A DNA stretch of 6,442 nt, taken from the NCBI GenBank assembly GCA_900313545.1, contig OMRS01000004.1:1-6442 (forward strand), given 5' to 3'. This document shows positions 1 to 6,442 of the stretch, piece by piece (position 1 is the first letter of the stretch; each line of letters opens with the position of its first letter). Both the position numbers and the translations under genes were made by a program. This stretch comes from an uncultured Eubacteriales bacterium. Lineage in GTDB: Bacteria; Bacillota_A; Clostridia; Christensenellales; Aristaeellaceae. Under the pieces are notes generated by a model. That model did no database searches, was not told where the DNA came from, and was given only the letters and a program-made list of their open reading frames with translations.

Positions 1-2
1 CC

Positions 3-1643
<1,641 letters not shown>

Positions 1644-1650
1644 CCAGGAG

Positions 1651-1682
1651 GCGTCCGGGCACACTCTGCCCGGACGCTTTTT
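1651..1682 (+). terminator. Intrinsic-terminator-like hairpin between infB and rbfA
   Basis: A perfect 11-bp stem, GCGTCCGGGCA (1651-1661) and TGCCCGGACGC (1667-1677), closes a 5-nt loop (CACTC) and is followed directly by five T residues (1678-1682). This is the standard form of a rho-independent terminator on the plus strand. The T-tract runs straight into AAAAAGGAGGG, the rbfA ribosome binding site, so no room remains for a separate promoter between the hairpin and rbfA. Downstream genes would depend on read-through, on a promoter inside infB, or on the hairpin acting mainly as an RNA processing or stability element. The T-tract is short, so partial termination is plausible. The structure is seen directly; its function is inferred. 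Confidence 0.75.
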
Positions 1683-1684
1683 AA

Positions 1685-1693
1685 AAAGGAGGG
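1685..1693 (+). promoter_or_regulatory. Strong ribosome binding site of rbfA
   Basis: AAAGGAGGG is a near-complete Shine-Dalgarno sequence. GGAGG ends 7 bases before the ATG at 1700. It starts immediately after the T-tract of the infB terminator-like hairpin. It is the strongest ribosome binding site in the window and fixes the rbfA start. Confidence 0.85.
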
Positions 1694-1699
1694 AAACCG

Positions 1700-2077
1700 A
1701 TGCCTCAGCAGGGATTTGAACGCACGGACAGGATCGCCTCCGAGCTCAAGCGCAGCATCGAGCAGGTGATCCGGGAGGATGTCCACGACCCGAGGACGGA
1801 CTGCATGTTTTCCATCACCCATGTGGATGTGACGCGGGACCTGCGCTATGCAAAAGTGTATGTCAGCGTCTATGAAGAAGACAAACGTGAGGGCATGATG
1901 AAGGCCCTGAAGGGCGCCGGCGGGTTCATCCGCCACCAGGTGGGGGCGGGGCTGAACCTCAGGTACACCCCGGAGCTGCTGTTCAACCTGGATACCTCCA
2001 TCGAATATGGCGTCCACATTGCCAAGGTGCTGCATGACGTGATCAGGGAGGACGCAGGTGAACAGGACGGGAATTGA
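1700..2077 (+). CDS. rbfA: 30S ribosome-binding factor A
   Basis: RbfA is a single-domain (type II KH-like fold) assembly factor that binds the 30S subunit and helps 16S rRNA 5'-end maturation; it is known for cold adaptation in other bacteria. The 125-residue product is of normal family length. The family pattern is visible: an N-terminal helix with ERTDRIASELKRSIEQVI, then DPR (residues about 30-32), the strand LRYAKVYVSVY, and the C-terminal LRYTPELLFNLDTSIEYG. The ATG at 1700 is chosen because it is preceded at 7 bases by GGAGG and gives the expected N-terminus. The last 20 bases overlap the start of nrnA. Neighbouring infB is a typical bacterial partner. The C-terminal tail (EDAGEQDGN) is encoded by the overlap and is unlikely to be structurally important. 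Confidence 0.95.
   Translation: MPQQGFERTDRIASELKRSIEQVIREDVHDPRTDCMFSITHVDVTRDLRYAKVYVSVYEEDKREGMMKALKGAGGFIRHQVGAGLNLRYTPELLFNLDTSIEYGVHIAKVLHDVIREDAGEQDGN
2045..2051 (+). promoter_or_regulatory. nrnA ribosome binding site inside rbfA
   Basis: AGGGAGG lies within the 3' end of rbfA, 6 bases before a GTG codon at 2058. Its strength and spacing decide this GTG as the nrnA start, giving a 20-base overlap with rbfA. Confidence 0.75.
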
Positions 2078-3038
2078 GGCGTGGGCACAGGCGCTGGGGC
2101 CTGCGCGGACCATCGCCCTCATCAGCCACACCCATCCCGACGGGGACACGATCGGCTCCGCCCTGGGACTGCGGCTGGGCCTTTTGTCCATCGGAAAGGA
2201 CGTGGACTGGTTCTGCGAAATGCCCGCGCCGGAGCAGGTCGCCTTTCTTCCGGAGAGCGACCGGGTGATCACGGACATCTCCCGCGCCCGGGACAGCTAT
2301 GACGTGGCCATGAGCGTGGATGTGTCCTCCCCGGAGCTCATGGGCAGCATGATCGGGGTCTTTGAGCGGGGCAGGTGCCGCGTGGTGCTGGACCACCACG
2401 CCACCAATCCCGGCTTTGGGGATGTGAACTTTATCCGCCCGGGGGAGTGCGCATGCACGATACTGGCCTATGAGGGCATGGCGGCCCTGGGGGTCCCCGT
2501 GACGCCGGACATGGCCCTGTGCTTCATGGCGGGGCTTTCCACGGACAGCGGGCACTTCATGTTCTCCAGCACCACGGGGCACGTGTTCCGCATCGCCGGA
2601 GAGCTTCGGGACAGGGGCGTGGACATGGAGAACCTGACCCGCCGACTGTACCGCTCGGATTCCCCCCGCAGGGTGCGCATGAAGGCCAGGGCCTATCAGC
2701 GGCTGAGGTTTCTTTATGGCGGGCAGGTGGGCGTGATCGCCATTTCCGAGCAGGATTTGGAGGAATGCGGCTGCACCCGGGAGGATCTGGACGGGATCGT
2801 CCGGATTGCCCAGGATGTCCGGGGGGTGCGCTTTGCGTTCATGCTGACGCAGAGCGGCAGGAAGGTCAAGATCAGCATGCGCTCCTTCGCCCCGGAGACG
2901 GTCAGAGATCTGGCCGAGCGCTACGGCGGCGGCGGGCACAATCAGGCGTCGGGCTGCACCGTGGAGATGACCCTGGCGGAGGCGGTGGTCCTGGTGGAGA
3001 AGCTGGCCGGGGAGAAACTGGGAGAGACACAGAAGTGA
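2058..3038 (+). CDS. nrnA: DHH/DHHA1 bifunctional oligoribonuclease and PAP phosphatase (NrnA type)
   Basis: Enzymes of this family are manganese-dependent phosphoesterases that degrade 2-5-nt RNAs to mononucleotides and convert 3'-phosphoadenosine 5'-phosphate to AMP. The 326-residue product has the full set of metal-binding motifs: SHTHPDGD (residues 23-30), the aspartate in SVDVSS (D88), DHHATNPG (112-119, with the DHH signature) and STDSGHFMFSSTT (161-173). The C-terminal DHHA1 substrate-binding domain carries GGGGHNQASG (290-299). The GTG start at 2058 is chosen because GGAGG (2047-2051) lies 6 bases upstream and the protein then begins with the usual short helix before the first motif. 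It starts inside rbfA (20-base overlap) and overlaps truB by 4 bases, indicating coupled translation. Assignment to the NrnA family is secure; which activity dominates cannot be read from the sequence. Confidence 0.94.
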   Translation: MNRTGIEAWAQALGPARTIALISHTHPDGDTIGSALGLRLGLLSIGKDVDWFCEMPAPEQVAFLPESDRVITDISRARDSYDVAMSVDVSSPELMGSMIGVFERGRCRVVLDHHATNPGFGDVNFIRPGECACTILAYEGMAALGVPVTPDMALCFMAGLSTDSGHFMFSSTTGHVFRIAGELRDRGVDMENLTRRLYRSDSPRRVRMKARAYQRLRFLYGGQVGVIAISEQDLEECGCTREDLDGIVRIAQDVRGVRFAFMLTQSGRKVKISMRSFAPETVRDLAERYGGGGHNQASGCTVEMTLAEAVVLVEKLAGEKLGETQK

Positions 3039-3892
3039 ATGGACTCATTTCCGTCCTCAAGCCGCCCGGCATGACGTCGGGCGGCGTTGTTGCCCGTGCA
3101 AAACGGATCTTTGGCTGCAGGGCGGGCCACGCGGGAACGCTGGACCCCGAGGCGGCGGGCGTGCTGCCGGTGATGCTGGGAAAGGGGACCCGGCTGTTTG
3201 ACTACCTGGTGGACAAGGAAAAGACCTATGTGGCGGAGCTGGTGACAGGGCTTGAGACGGACACCCAGGATGTCCACGGGCGGGTGACGGGGACCTCGGG
3301 GGTCCTTTCCGCCGGACAGGTGGAGGCGGTGCTCCCCCGCTTCGTGGGGACCGTCTGGCAGGTGCCGCCCATGGTCAGCGCCCTCAAGCGCGGAGGGGAG
3401 AAGCTGGTGGACCTGGCCCGGCAGGGCATTGAGGTTCCCCGCGATCCCCGGCCGGTCCGCATTGACGCGGTCCGCCTGGTGCGGGACATGGGACAGGGGC
3501 GGTTCCTGCTGCGGGTGGACTGCGGCCGGGGGACCTACATCCGCACCCTGTGCCACGACATCGGGCGCGCCTGCGGCGCGGCCGCGTGCATGGGCATGCT
3601 CATCCGCACCCGCAGCGGCGCCTTTACCCAGGAGATGTCCGTCCCCGTGGAGGAGATGGACGAATCGGGAATCCTGCCCATGGACCTGCCCCTGGGGCAC
3701 CTGCCCCGCGTAGAGGTGGCAGGGGCGGCGGAGCGGTTCCTGCGCAACGGGGTTCCCCTGGAAAAAAGGGAGATTTCGCAGGTCCCCGGGGAGGACCAGC
3801 CGGTCAGGCTGTATCTGGGGGATCGGTTCTGCGGAATCGGAAGATGGAGAGGAGGGGCACTCCGCACGGAGGTGCTGTTGCTGGAAACATGA
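3035..3892 (+). CDS. truB: tRNA pseudouridine-55 synthase
   Basis: TruB isomerises uridine 55 in the T-loop of tRNAs to pseudouridine. The frame is open far upstream, but the real start is the GTG at 3035: the protein then begins MNGLISVLKPPGMTS, the family's usual N-terminus, overlapping the nrnA stop as GTGA. A moderate Shine-Dalgarno (GGGAG, 3020-3024) precedes it by 10 bases. The product is 285 residues, a little short but within the family range. The catalytic motif is GHAGTLDPEAAGVLP (31-45) with D37 as nucleophile. Y65 in KTYVAEL and R170 in GTYIRTL match the conserved active-site residues. PPMVSALKRGGEKLVDLAR (111-129) has valines where many homologues have tyrosines (PPMYSA, KLY); such variants are not obviously inactivating. 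A small C-terminal PUA-like region follows. It overlaps ribF by 4 bases. Confidence 0.95.
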   Translation: MNGLISVLKPPGMTSGGVVARAKRIFGCRAGHAGTLDPEAAGVLPVMLGKGTRLFDYLVDKEKTYVAELVTGLETDTQDVHGRVTGTSGVLSAGQVEAVLPRFVGTVWQVPPMVSALKRGGEKLVDLARQGIEVPRDPRPVRIDAVRLVRDMGQGRFLLRVDCGRGTYIRTLCHDIGRACGAAACMGMLIRTRSGAFTQEMSVPVEEMDESGILPMDLPLGHLPRVEVAGAAERFLRNGVPLEKREISQVPGEDQPVRLYLGDRFCGIGRWRGGALRTEVLLLET

Positions 3893-4845
3893 CGCAGATT
3901 CTGTCGCATGAGAATCAGTATCCGGGAGAGCCCTGCGTGGTGGCCCTGGGAACCTTTGACGGGGTCCATCTGGGGCACCGGGCGCTCCTCGGGGAGGCGG
4001 TCAGGGAGGCCCGGAGGCGGAACCTCCCCTCGGTGGTCTGGACCTTCTCGACCCACCCCATGACGGTCTTTGCGCCCGGAAGGGTCCCCCGGCAGCTGGA
4101 GACCCTGGAGGAGAAGACCGACTCCCTGCGGGAAACCGGCGTCGATTTTGTGATCCTGCGCCCCTTTACCCGGGAATTTGCCGACCTGACCCCCCAGGCG
4201 TTTCTTTCCCTGATGGAGGCGGCCCTCCATCCCCGGATGGTGGTGGCGGGGTTTAACTACACCTTTGGAAAGAAGGGCGCGGGAACGGCGCAGCTGCTCC
4301 GGCAGTCCGCCGGGGAGCACGGGTTTGAGACCCTGATCGTGCCGGCGGTCCAGGCGGGGGGCGAGGCGGTGTCCAGCACCCGGATCCGGGACGCCATCCG
4401 GGAGGGGGACATGGCGAAGGTCCGGATGCTCATGGGCAAGCCTTATGCCCTTGGAGGCCGGGTGGTGCACGGCAGGCACCTGGCCTCCCTCCTGGGCTTC
4501 CCCACGGCCAACCTGGACTTCCCCCGGGAGAAGGAGGTCCCCCTCTTCGGCGTGTATGCGGCCCTGGCCGCTCTGGAGGGGAAAACCTATCCCGCGGTGG
4601 TCAATATCGGCGTGCACCCCACGGTGCCGGGAGACGGGTGCACCGTCGAGGCGGCCCTGATGGGCTATGACGGCGGGGACTTTTACGGAAAGACGCTGAC
4701 CCTTCGCCTTATGCAGCACCTGCGCAGGGAGGAAAAGTTTGCCTCCCTGTCCGACCTGGCCGCGCAGGTCCGGCTGGACCGGGAGAGGGCGATGCGGTGG
4801 ATTGCGGAAAACTGTCCCATGGACGGAAGGAAGGAGAACGGATGA
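3889..4845 (+). CDS. ribF: Bifunctional riboflavin kinase / FAD synthetase
   Basis: RibF phosphorylates riboflavin to FMN and then adenylylates FMN to FAD. The 318-residue product has both modules. The N-terminal nucleotidyltransferase shows GTFDGVHLGH (21-30, the HxGH-type motif with H27 and H30), STHPMTVFAP, GFNYTFG (121-127) and SSTRIR (162-167). The C-terminal flavokinase shows GFPTANL (203-209; T206 and N208 in the Mg-ATP site), FGVYA, NIGVHPT and the likely catalytic glutamate E254 followed by DFYG. The C-terminal helix has LRREEKFASLSDLAAQV. The ATG at 3889 overlaps the truB stop as ATGA. Its best Shine-Dalgarno (GGAGG, 3868-3872) is 16 bases away, unusually far, so initiation probably relies on coupling to truB. 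There is no room for an FMN riboswitch ahead of it. The truB-ribF order is common in Bacillota. Confidence 0.95.
   Translation: MTQILSHENQYPGEPCVVALGTFDGVHLGHRALLGEAVREARRRNLPSVVWTFSTHPMTVFAPGRVPRQLETLEEKTDSLRETGVDFVILRPFTREFADLTPQAFLSLMEAALHPRMVVAGFNYTFGKKGAGTAQLLRQSAGEHGFETLIVPAVQAGGEAVSSTRIRDAIREGDMAKVRMLMGKPYALGGRVVHGRHLASLLGFPTANLDFPREKEVPLFGVYAALAALEGKTYPAVVNIGVHPTVPGDGCTVEAALMGYDGGDFYGKTLTLRLMQHLRREEKFASLSDLAAQVRLDRERAMRWIAENCPMDGRKENG
4831..4836 (+). promoter_or_regulatory. Ribosome binding site deciding the start of the membrane protein gene
   Basis: AAGGAG at the 3' end of ribF lies 5 bases before the ATG at 4842. The frame is open upstream to a GTG at 4797, but this site and the basic-then-hydrophobic N-terminus (MKKRFCRG then LVASLLVAG) favour 4842. 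Confidence 0.7.
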
Positions 4846-6140
4846 AGAAACGGTTCTGCAGGGGACTGGTCGCCTCCCTGCTGGTGGCGGGAGTGTGCGC
4901 CCTGTGCAGCCTGGCGGCGCCCTTTCTGGATTCGGAGCTGCTGCACAAAAACGCCGCCGGGGCCGTGGACTCCATCTGGAACGCGGACACGCCCCGGGAG
5001 GTGGTGGGCGGCTTTGAGTCCGCGCGCCTTGACGACTATGCCACGGTGCTGATGATCAAGACGGCCTGCTTCAGCGGAAAGGCCACGTACCTTGAAAAGG
5101 TCTTTGGCGGACTGCGCACGGAGGTGGCGGTCCGGGAGGACACGGACAGCTGGGGGGCGTTCTGCACCTACACGGCGGATGCGCAGGAGGGGGACATCAT
5201 CCAGTCCTATCCCCGGTACTGGCACGGCTATATCTTCCCGCTGCGCCTGCTCATGAGCCTGATGACCTATACCAATGCCATGATGCTCTGCTACGGGGCG
5301 GAGTTTCTGCTCATCGCGGCCTGCATCTCCCTGGGTACCCGCCGGGGCATCGGGAAGGCCATGGTCCCGGGGTTTGCCCTGACGCTGCTGCTCATGATGC
5401 CCGCGGCCATGGGCATCTGCGCGGAGTTTGTCCCCTGCCCGCTGGTGGCGCTGGGCGCATGCGCTCTGCTGCTGCGGTGGGGGGAAAGCATTGAAAGCCG
5501 TCTGGGGCACGGGTGGCTGTTTGCCGCATCGGGAATCGTGGTCAGCTACCTGGACCTGCTGACCTTCCCGGTGATGACCCTGGCCTTCCCCATGACCCTG
5601 GATATCCTGCTGCACATGAAGGACATGGAGCCCCGGGCCCTGCTTCGCCGCTGCATTGAAAGCACCGTGGCCTGGGGTGCGGGCTACGCGGGAATGTGGG
5701 CGCTCAAGTGGGGGCTCAATGTCCTCGCCTTCGGCCCCGAGGGGCTGGCGGGGGTGATCGGGCAGATCGCCCTGCGCATGTCCAGCAAGGTGGACGGCGG
5801 CGAGGTGGTGGGCCGGGGAGCGGCCCTGATGCGCAATATCCGCCTGATCACGGGAAAGCGCGCCTTCCAGGTGCTCCTGGCCGCGGCGGCTGTGCTGCTT
5901 GGCGCAGGGGCGGTCCGTTCCCTGCGGCGGGGACGGGGCCTGGGGGCCCCCGCGGGCGCCTGCTGCCTGCTGATTCCCGTGGCCTGCGCTGCGGGGTGGA
6001 TGCTGCTGACCACCAACCACATCCATATCCACTATTATTTCACCTACCGGACCCTCTGGTGCGCCCTCTTCCCGCTCTCGGTGCTGCTCACGCTGCTGAC
6101 CTGCGGCCGGGGCGCCGAAAAAACCGGAAAAGCCTGTTAG
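4842..6140 (+). CDS. Uncharacterised polytopic membrane protein, possibly GT-C-like
   Basis: The function is not known. The 432-residue product starts with a short basic stretch and a signal-anchor-like helix (about 8-28). A roughly 100-residue hydrophilic, probably extracytoplasmic, region follows. The rest is strongly hydrophobic, with about eight further membrane segments near 130-148, 150-166, 174-195, 198-212, 224-255 (perhaps two), 276-297, 342-358, 370-390 and 403-421. Notable motifs are LDDYATVLMIKTA (63-75), SYPRYWHGYIFPLR (122-135), the aspartate in SYLDLLTFP (235-243) and, near the C-terminus, NHIHIHYYFTYR (392-403). From memory, similar motif pairs (RYWHGY and an NHsxIHyxFTYR-like motif) occur in uncharacterised clostridial membrane proteins, some near surface polysaccharide genes. 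A large loop after the first helix and polar motifs at membrane edges recall GT-C glycosyltransferases, but I see no proof of catalysis. It overlaps ribF by 4 bases (ATGA), so it is co-translated with it. The frame is intact to TAG at 6138. Confidence 0.85.
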   Translation: MKKRFCRGLVASLLVAGVCALCSLAAPFLDSELLHKNAAGAVDSIWNADTPREVVGGFESARLDDYATVLMIKTACFSGKATYLEKVFGGLRTEVAVREDTDSWGAFCTYTADAQEGDIIQSYPRYWHGYIFPLRLLMSLMTYTNAMMLCYGAEFLLIAACISLGTRRGIGKAMVPGFALTLLLMMPAAMGICAEFVPCPLVALGACALLLRWGESIESRLGHGWLFAASGIVVSYLDLLTFPVMTLAFPMTLDILLHMKDMEPRALLRRCIESTVAWGAGYAGMWALKWGLNVLAFGPEGLAGVIGQIALRMSSKVDGGEVVGRGAALMRNIRLITGKRAFQVLLAAAAVLLGAGAVRSLRRGRGLGAPAGACCLLIPVACAAGWMLLTTNHIHIHYYFTYRTLWCALFPLSVLLTLLTCGRGAEKTGKAC

Positions 6141-6141
6141 T

Positions 6142-6173
6142 TGCAAACTTAAATTCCACTTTGCATAAGCAAA
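6142..6173. repeat. Two competing short inverted repeats after the membrane protein gene
   Basis: TGCAAA (6142-6147) is complementary to TTTGCA (6160-6165). TTTGC (6160-6164) is also complementary to GCAAA (6169-6173) across a 4-nt loop. The two hairpins share the middle arm and exclude each other. Arms are only 5-6 bp, so chance is possible. Confidence 0.35.
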
Positions 6174-6205
6174 ATCCACCCCTCGGCTTGTTTCAGAGGG
6201 GGGAT
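6171..6205 (-). terminator. Hairpin with T-tract on the minus strand; may also end the plus-strand operon
   Basis: ATCC-A-CCCCTC (6174-6184) pairs with GAGGGGGGAT (6196-6205), giving 10 bp with one bulged base around an 11-nt loop. Read on the minus strand, the stem is followed by TTTT and another T pair (complement of 6171-6174 and beyond), resembling an intrinsic terminator. On the plus strand it is followed by CTATTTA, a poor T-tract, so termination of the ribF/membrane-protein message here is less certain. It is the only terminator candidate found downstream of that operon, 33 bases after the stop. A bidirectional terminator between convergent units is a reasonable reading. Confidence 0.5.
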
Positions 6206-6236
6206 CTATTTAGATGAATCTCAATTCAAAGCAAAC

Positions 6237-6275
6237 TGCACAGAAGCGATTACTTCAGCATGTGCAATGTGCACA
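6237..6275. repeat. Mutually exclusive inverted repeats (TGCACA / TGTGCA / TGCACA)
   Basis: TGCACA (6237-6242) and GAAG (6243-6246) pair with CTTC (6253-6256) and TGTGCA (6261-6266), forming a 10-bp hairpin with a 6-nt loop and a 4-nt bulge (AGCA). The same TGTGCA can instead pair with TGCACA (6270-6275) across a 3-nt loop. The arrangement holds on either strand. The sequence relations are exact; a regulatory role is only a possibility. Confidence 0.45.
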
Positions 6276-6377
6276 ACTATCGATCTTCTGGTCAAACAGA
6301 CGATCAGTAGAAGGGGGCACTTTCCCAGAGGTGGCGTTTCCCAAAAATTTTTGGATCGATATATTCCACCTCACCAT
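6255..6377 (-). CDS. Possible 40-residue Cys-containing peptide
   Basis: No family is recognised. An ORF on the minus strand begins with ATG (complement of 6375-6377) and ends with TGA (complement of 6255-6257), encoding 40 residues that end in CAHCTC, three cysteines in six positions. An in-frame stop lies just upstream, so the start cannot be extended. A weak AGG precedes the ATG. A promoter-like pair lies just upstream (6392-6421) and a hairpin with T-tract downstream (6171-6205), in the right order for a small gene. A 67-codon ORF exists on the opposite strand over the same bases, so an open frame by chance is quite possible. It may also be a fragment of a decayed mobile element. Confidence 0.2.
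   Translation of the reverse strand: MVRWNISIQKFLGNATSGKVPPSTDRLFDQKIDSCAHCTC
6328..6372. repeat. 14-bp perfect palindrome nested in a 7-bp inverted repeat
   Basis: CCAAAAATTTTTGG (6341-6354) is a perfect palindrome. It is flanked by GAGGTGG (6328-6334) and CCACCTC (6366-6372), an exact inverted repeat, with spacers of 6 and 11 bases. On the minus strand it lies just after the promoter candidate and inside the short ORF, where it could form a structured RNA 5' region. It could also be a protein-binding site. Function unknown. Confidence 0.45.
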
Positions 6378-6391
6378 ATGGACCTATGTTC

Positions 6392-6421
6392 ATTATACTA
6401 CAGACAATATATCATAGTAAA
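6392..6421 (-). promoter_or_regulatory. Housekeeping-type promoter candidate on the minus strand
   Basis: On the minus strand TTTACT (complement of 6416-6421) matches four of six positions of the -35 consensus. It is followed after 18 bases by a perfect TATAAT (complement of 6392-6397). Transcription would start near 6385 and run left, toward the operon end. The region is AT-rich, so a chance match is possible, but the perfect -10 box stands out. The leader to the ATG at 6377 would be under 10 bases. Confidence 0.4.
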
Positions 6422-6442
6422 CGGGGCTGGAAGAAAATGGGA

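Larger units (their letters stand above)
6141..6442. other. AT-richer intergenic stretch with dense inverted repeats, no recognised gene
   Basis: Base composition changes sharply after the membrane protein stop. The lines starting at 6241, 6301 and 6361 contain 26, 29 and 19 G/C out of 60 (about 41%), against far higher values in the genes. No known RNA gene or conserved protein is recognised. What can be seen is a series of inverted repeats (6142-6173, 6174-6205, 6237-6275, 6328-6372), a minus-strand promoter-like pair (6392-6421), a short minus-strand ORF (6255-6377) and a similar-length plus-strand ORF (6214-6417). It may be a small convergent transcription unit, a structured RNA, or the remnant of a mobile element. 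The right edge of the window cuts it off. Confidence 0.6.

Noticed and set aside
2043..2939. 298-codon minus-strand frame antisense to nrnA
   Set aside because: It is another GC-driven shadow, rich in His, Ala, Pro and Gly, opposite a gene with all its catalytic motifs.
2519..3034. Upstream extension of the truB frame inside nrnA
   Set aside because: The extra sequence is nrnA read in another frame. The TruB N-terminus (NGLISVLKPPGMTS) begins right at the GTG at 3035.
3550..3888. Upstream extension of the ribF frame inside truB
   Set aside because: It is truB in another frame. RibF homology begins just after the ATG at 3889.
3535..4719. 394-codon minus-strand frame across truB and ribF
   Set aside because: It is antisense to two motif-complete enzymes, has low-complexity composition and shows no family signature.
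6141..6169. Weak plus-strand promoter match, TTGCAA then CATAAG at 17 bases
   Set aside because: Both boxes match only four of six positions in an AT-rich region, and no convincing gene follows in the window.
4683..6179. 498-codon open frame on the minus strand, antisense to the membrane protein gene
   Set aside because: Its translation is rich in His, Gln, Arg, Gly and Pro with no domain pattern, as expected for the reverse of a GC-rich gene. The plus-strand frame has clear membrane segments and a good ribosome binding site.
6214..6417. 67-codon plus-strand ORF with a G-rich sequence before its ATG
   Set aside because: No family or domain is recognised, it overlaps the minus-strand candidate, and the G-rich sequence is better explained as a hairpin arm. 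Not strong enough to call a gene.

Overview
The window looks like a chromosomal segment from a GC-rich member of the Bacillota, most likely a clostridial lineage. This is an inference from gene order (infB, rbfA, a DHH/DHHA1 nanoRNase, truB, ribF) and from the type of membrane protein that follows. No rRNA or other taxonomic marker is present, so the placement is tentative. Everything from base 1 to about 6140 is very GC-rich (a counted 60-base line in truB is about 80% GC) and reads as one rightward block.

Region by region: the C-terminal 546 residues of translation initiation factor IF-2 (infB, cut by the left edge) run to 1643. An intrinsic-terminator-like hairpin (1651-1682) lies between infB and rbfA and abuts the rbfA ribosome binding site. 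Then come rbfA (1700-2077), nrnA (2058-3038), truB (3035-3892), ribF (3889-4845) and a polytopic membrane protein gene (4842-6140). These five genes overlap head to tail by 20, 4, 4 and 4 bases, so they are very probably one translationally coupled message.

How they fit together: IF-2 (initiation), RbfA (30S maturation) and TruB (tRNA pseudouridine-55) serve translation. NrnA removes the shortest RNA fragments and 3'-phosphoadenosine 5'-phosphate. RibF makes FMN and FAD. The last gene is the odd one: it sits where rpsO often follows ribF in Bacillota, and it belongs to an uncharacterised membrane family with features reminiscent of GT-C type glycosyltransferases.

The last 302 bases (6141-6442) change character. 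GC drops to about 41% over the three lines counted, no recognisable gene is present, and inverted repeats are dense. On the minus strand a promoter-like pair, a 40-codon ORF and a hairpin followed by a T-tract line up in the right order, suggesting a possible small convergent transcription unit, a structured RNA, or the remains of a mobile element. This is the least explained part of the window.
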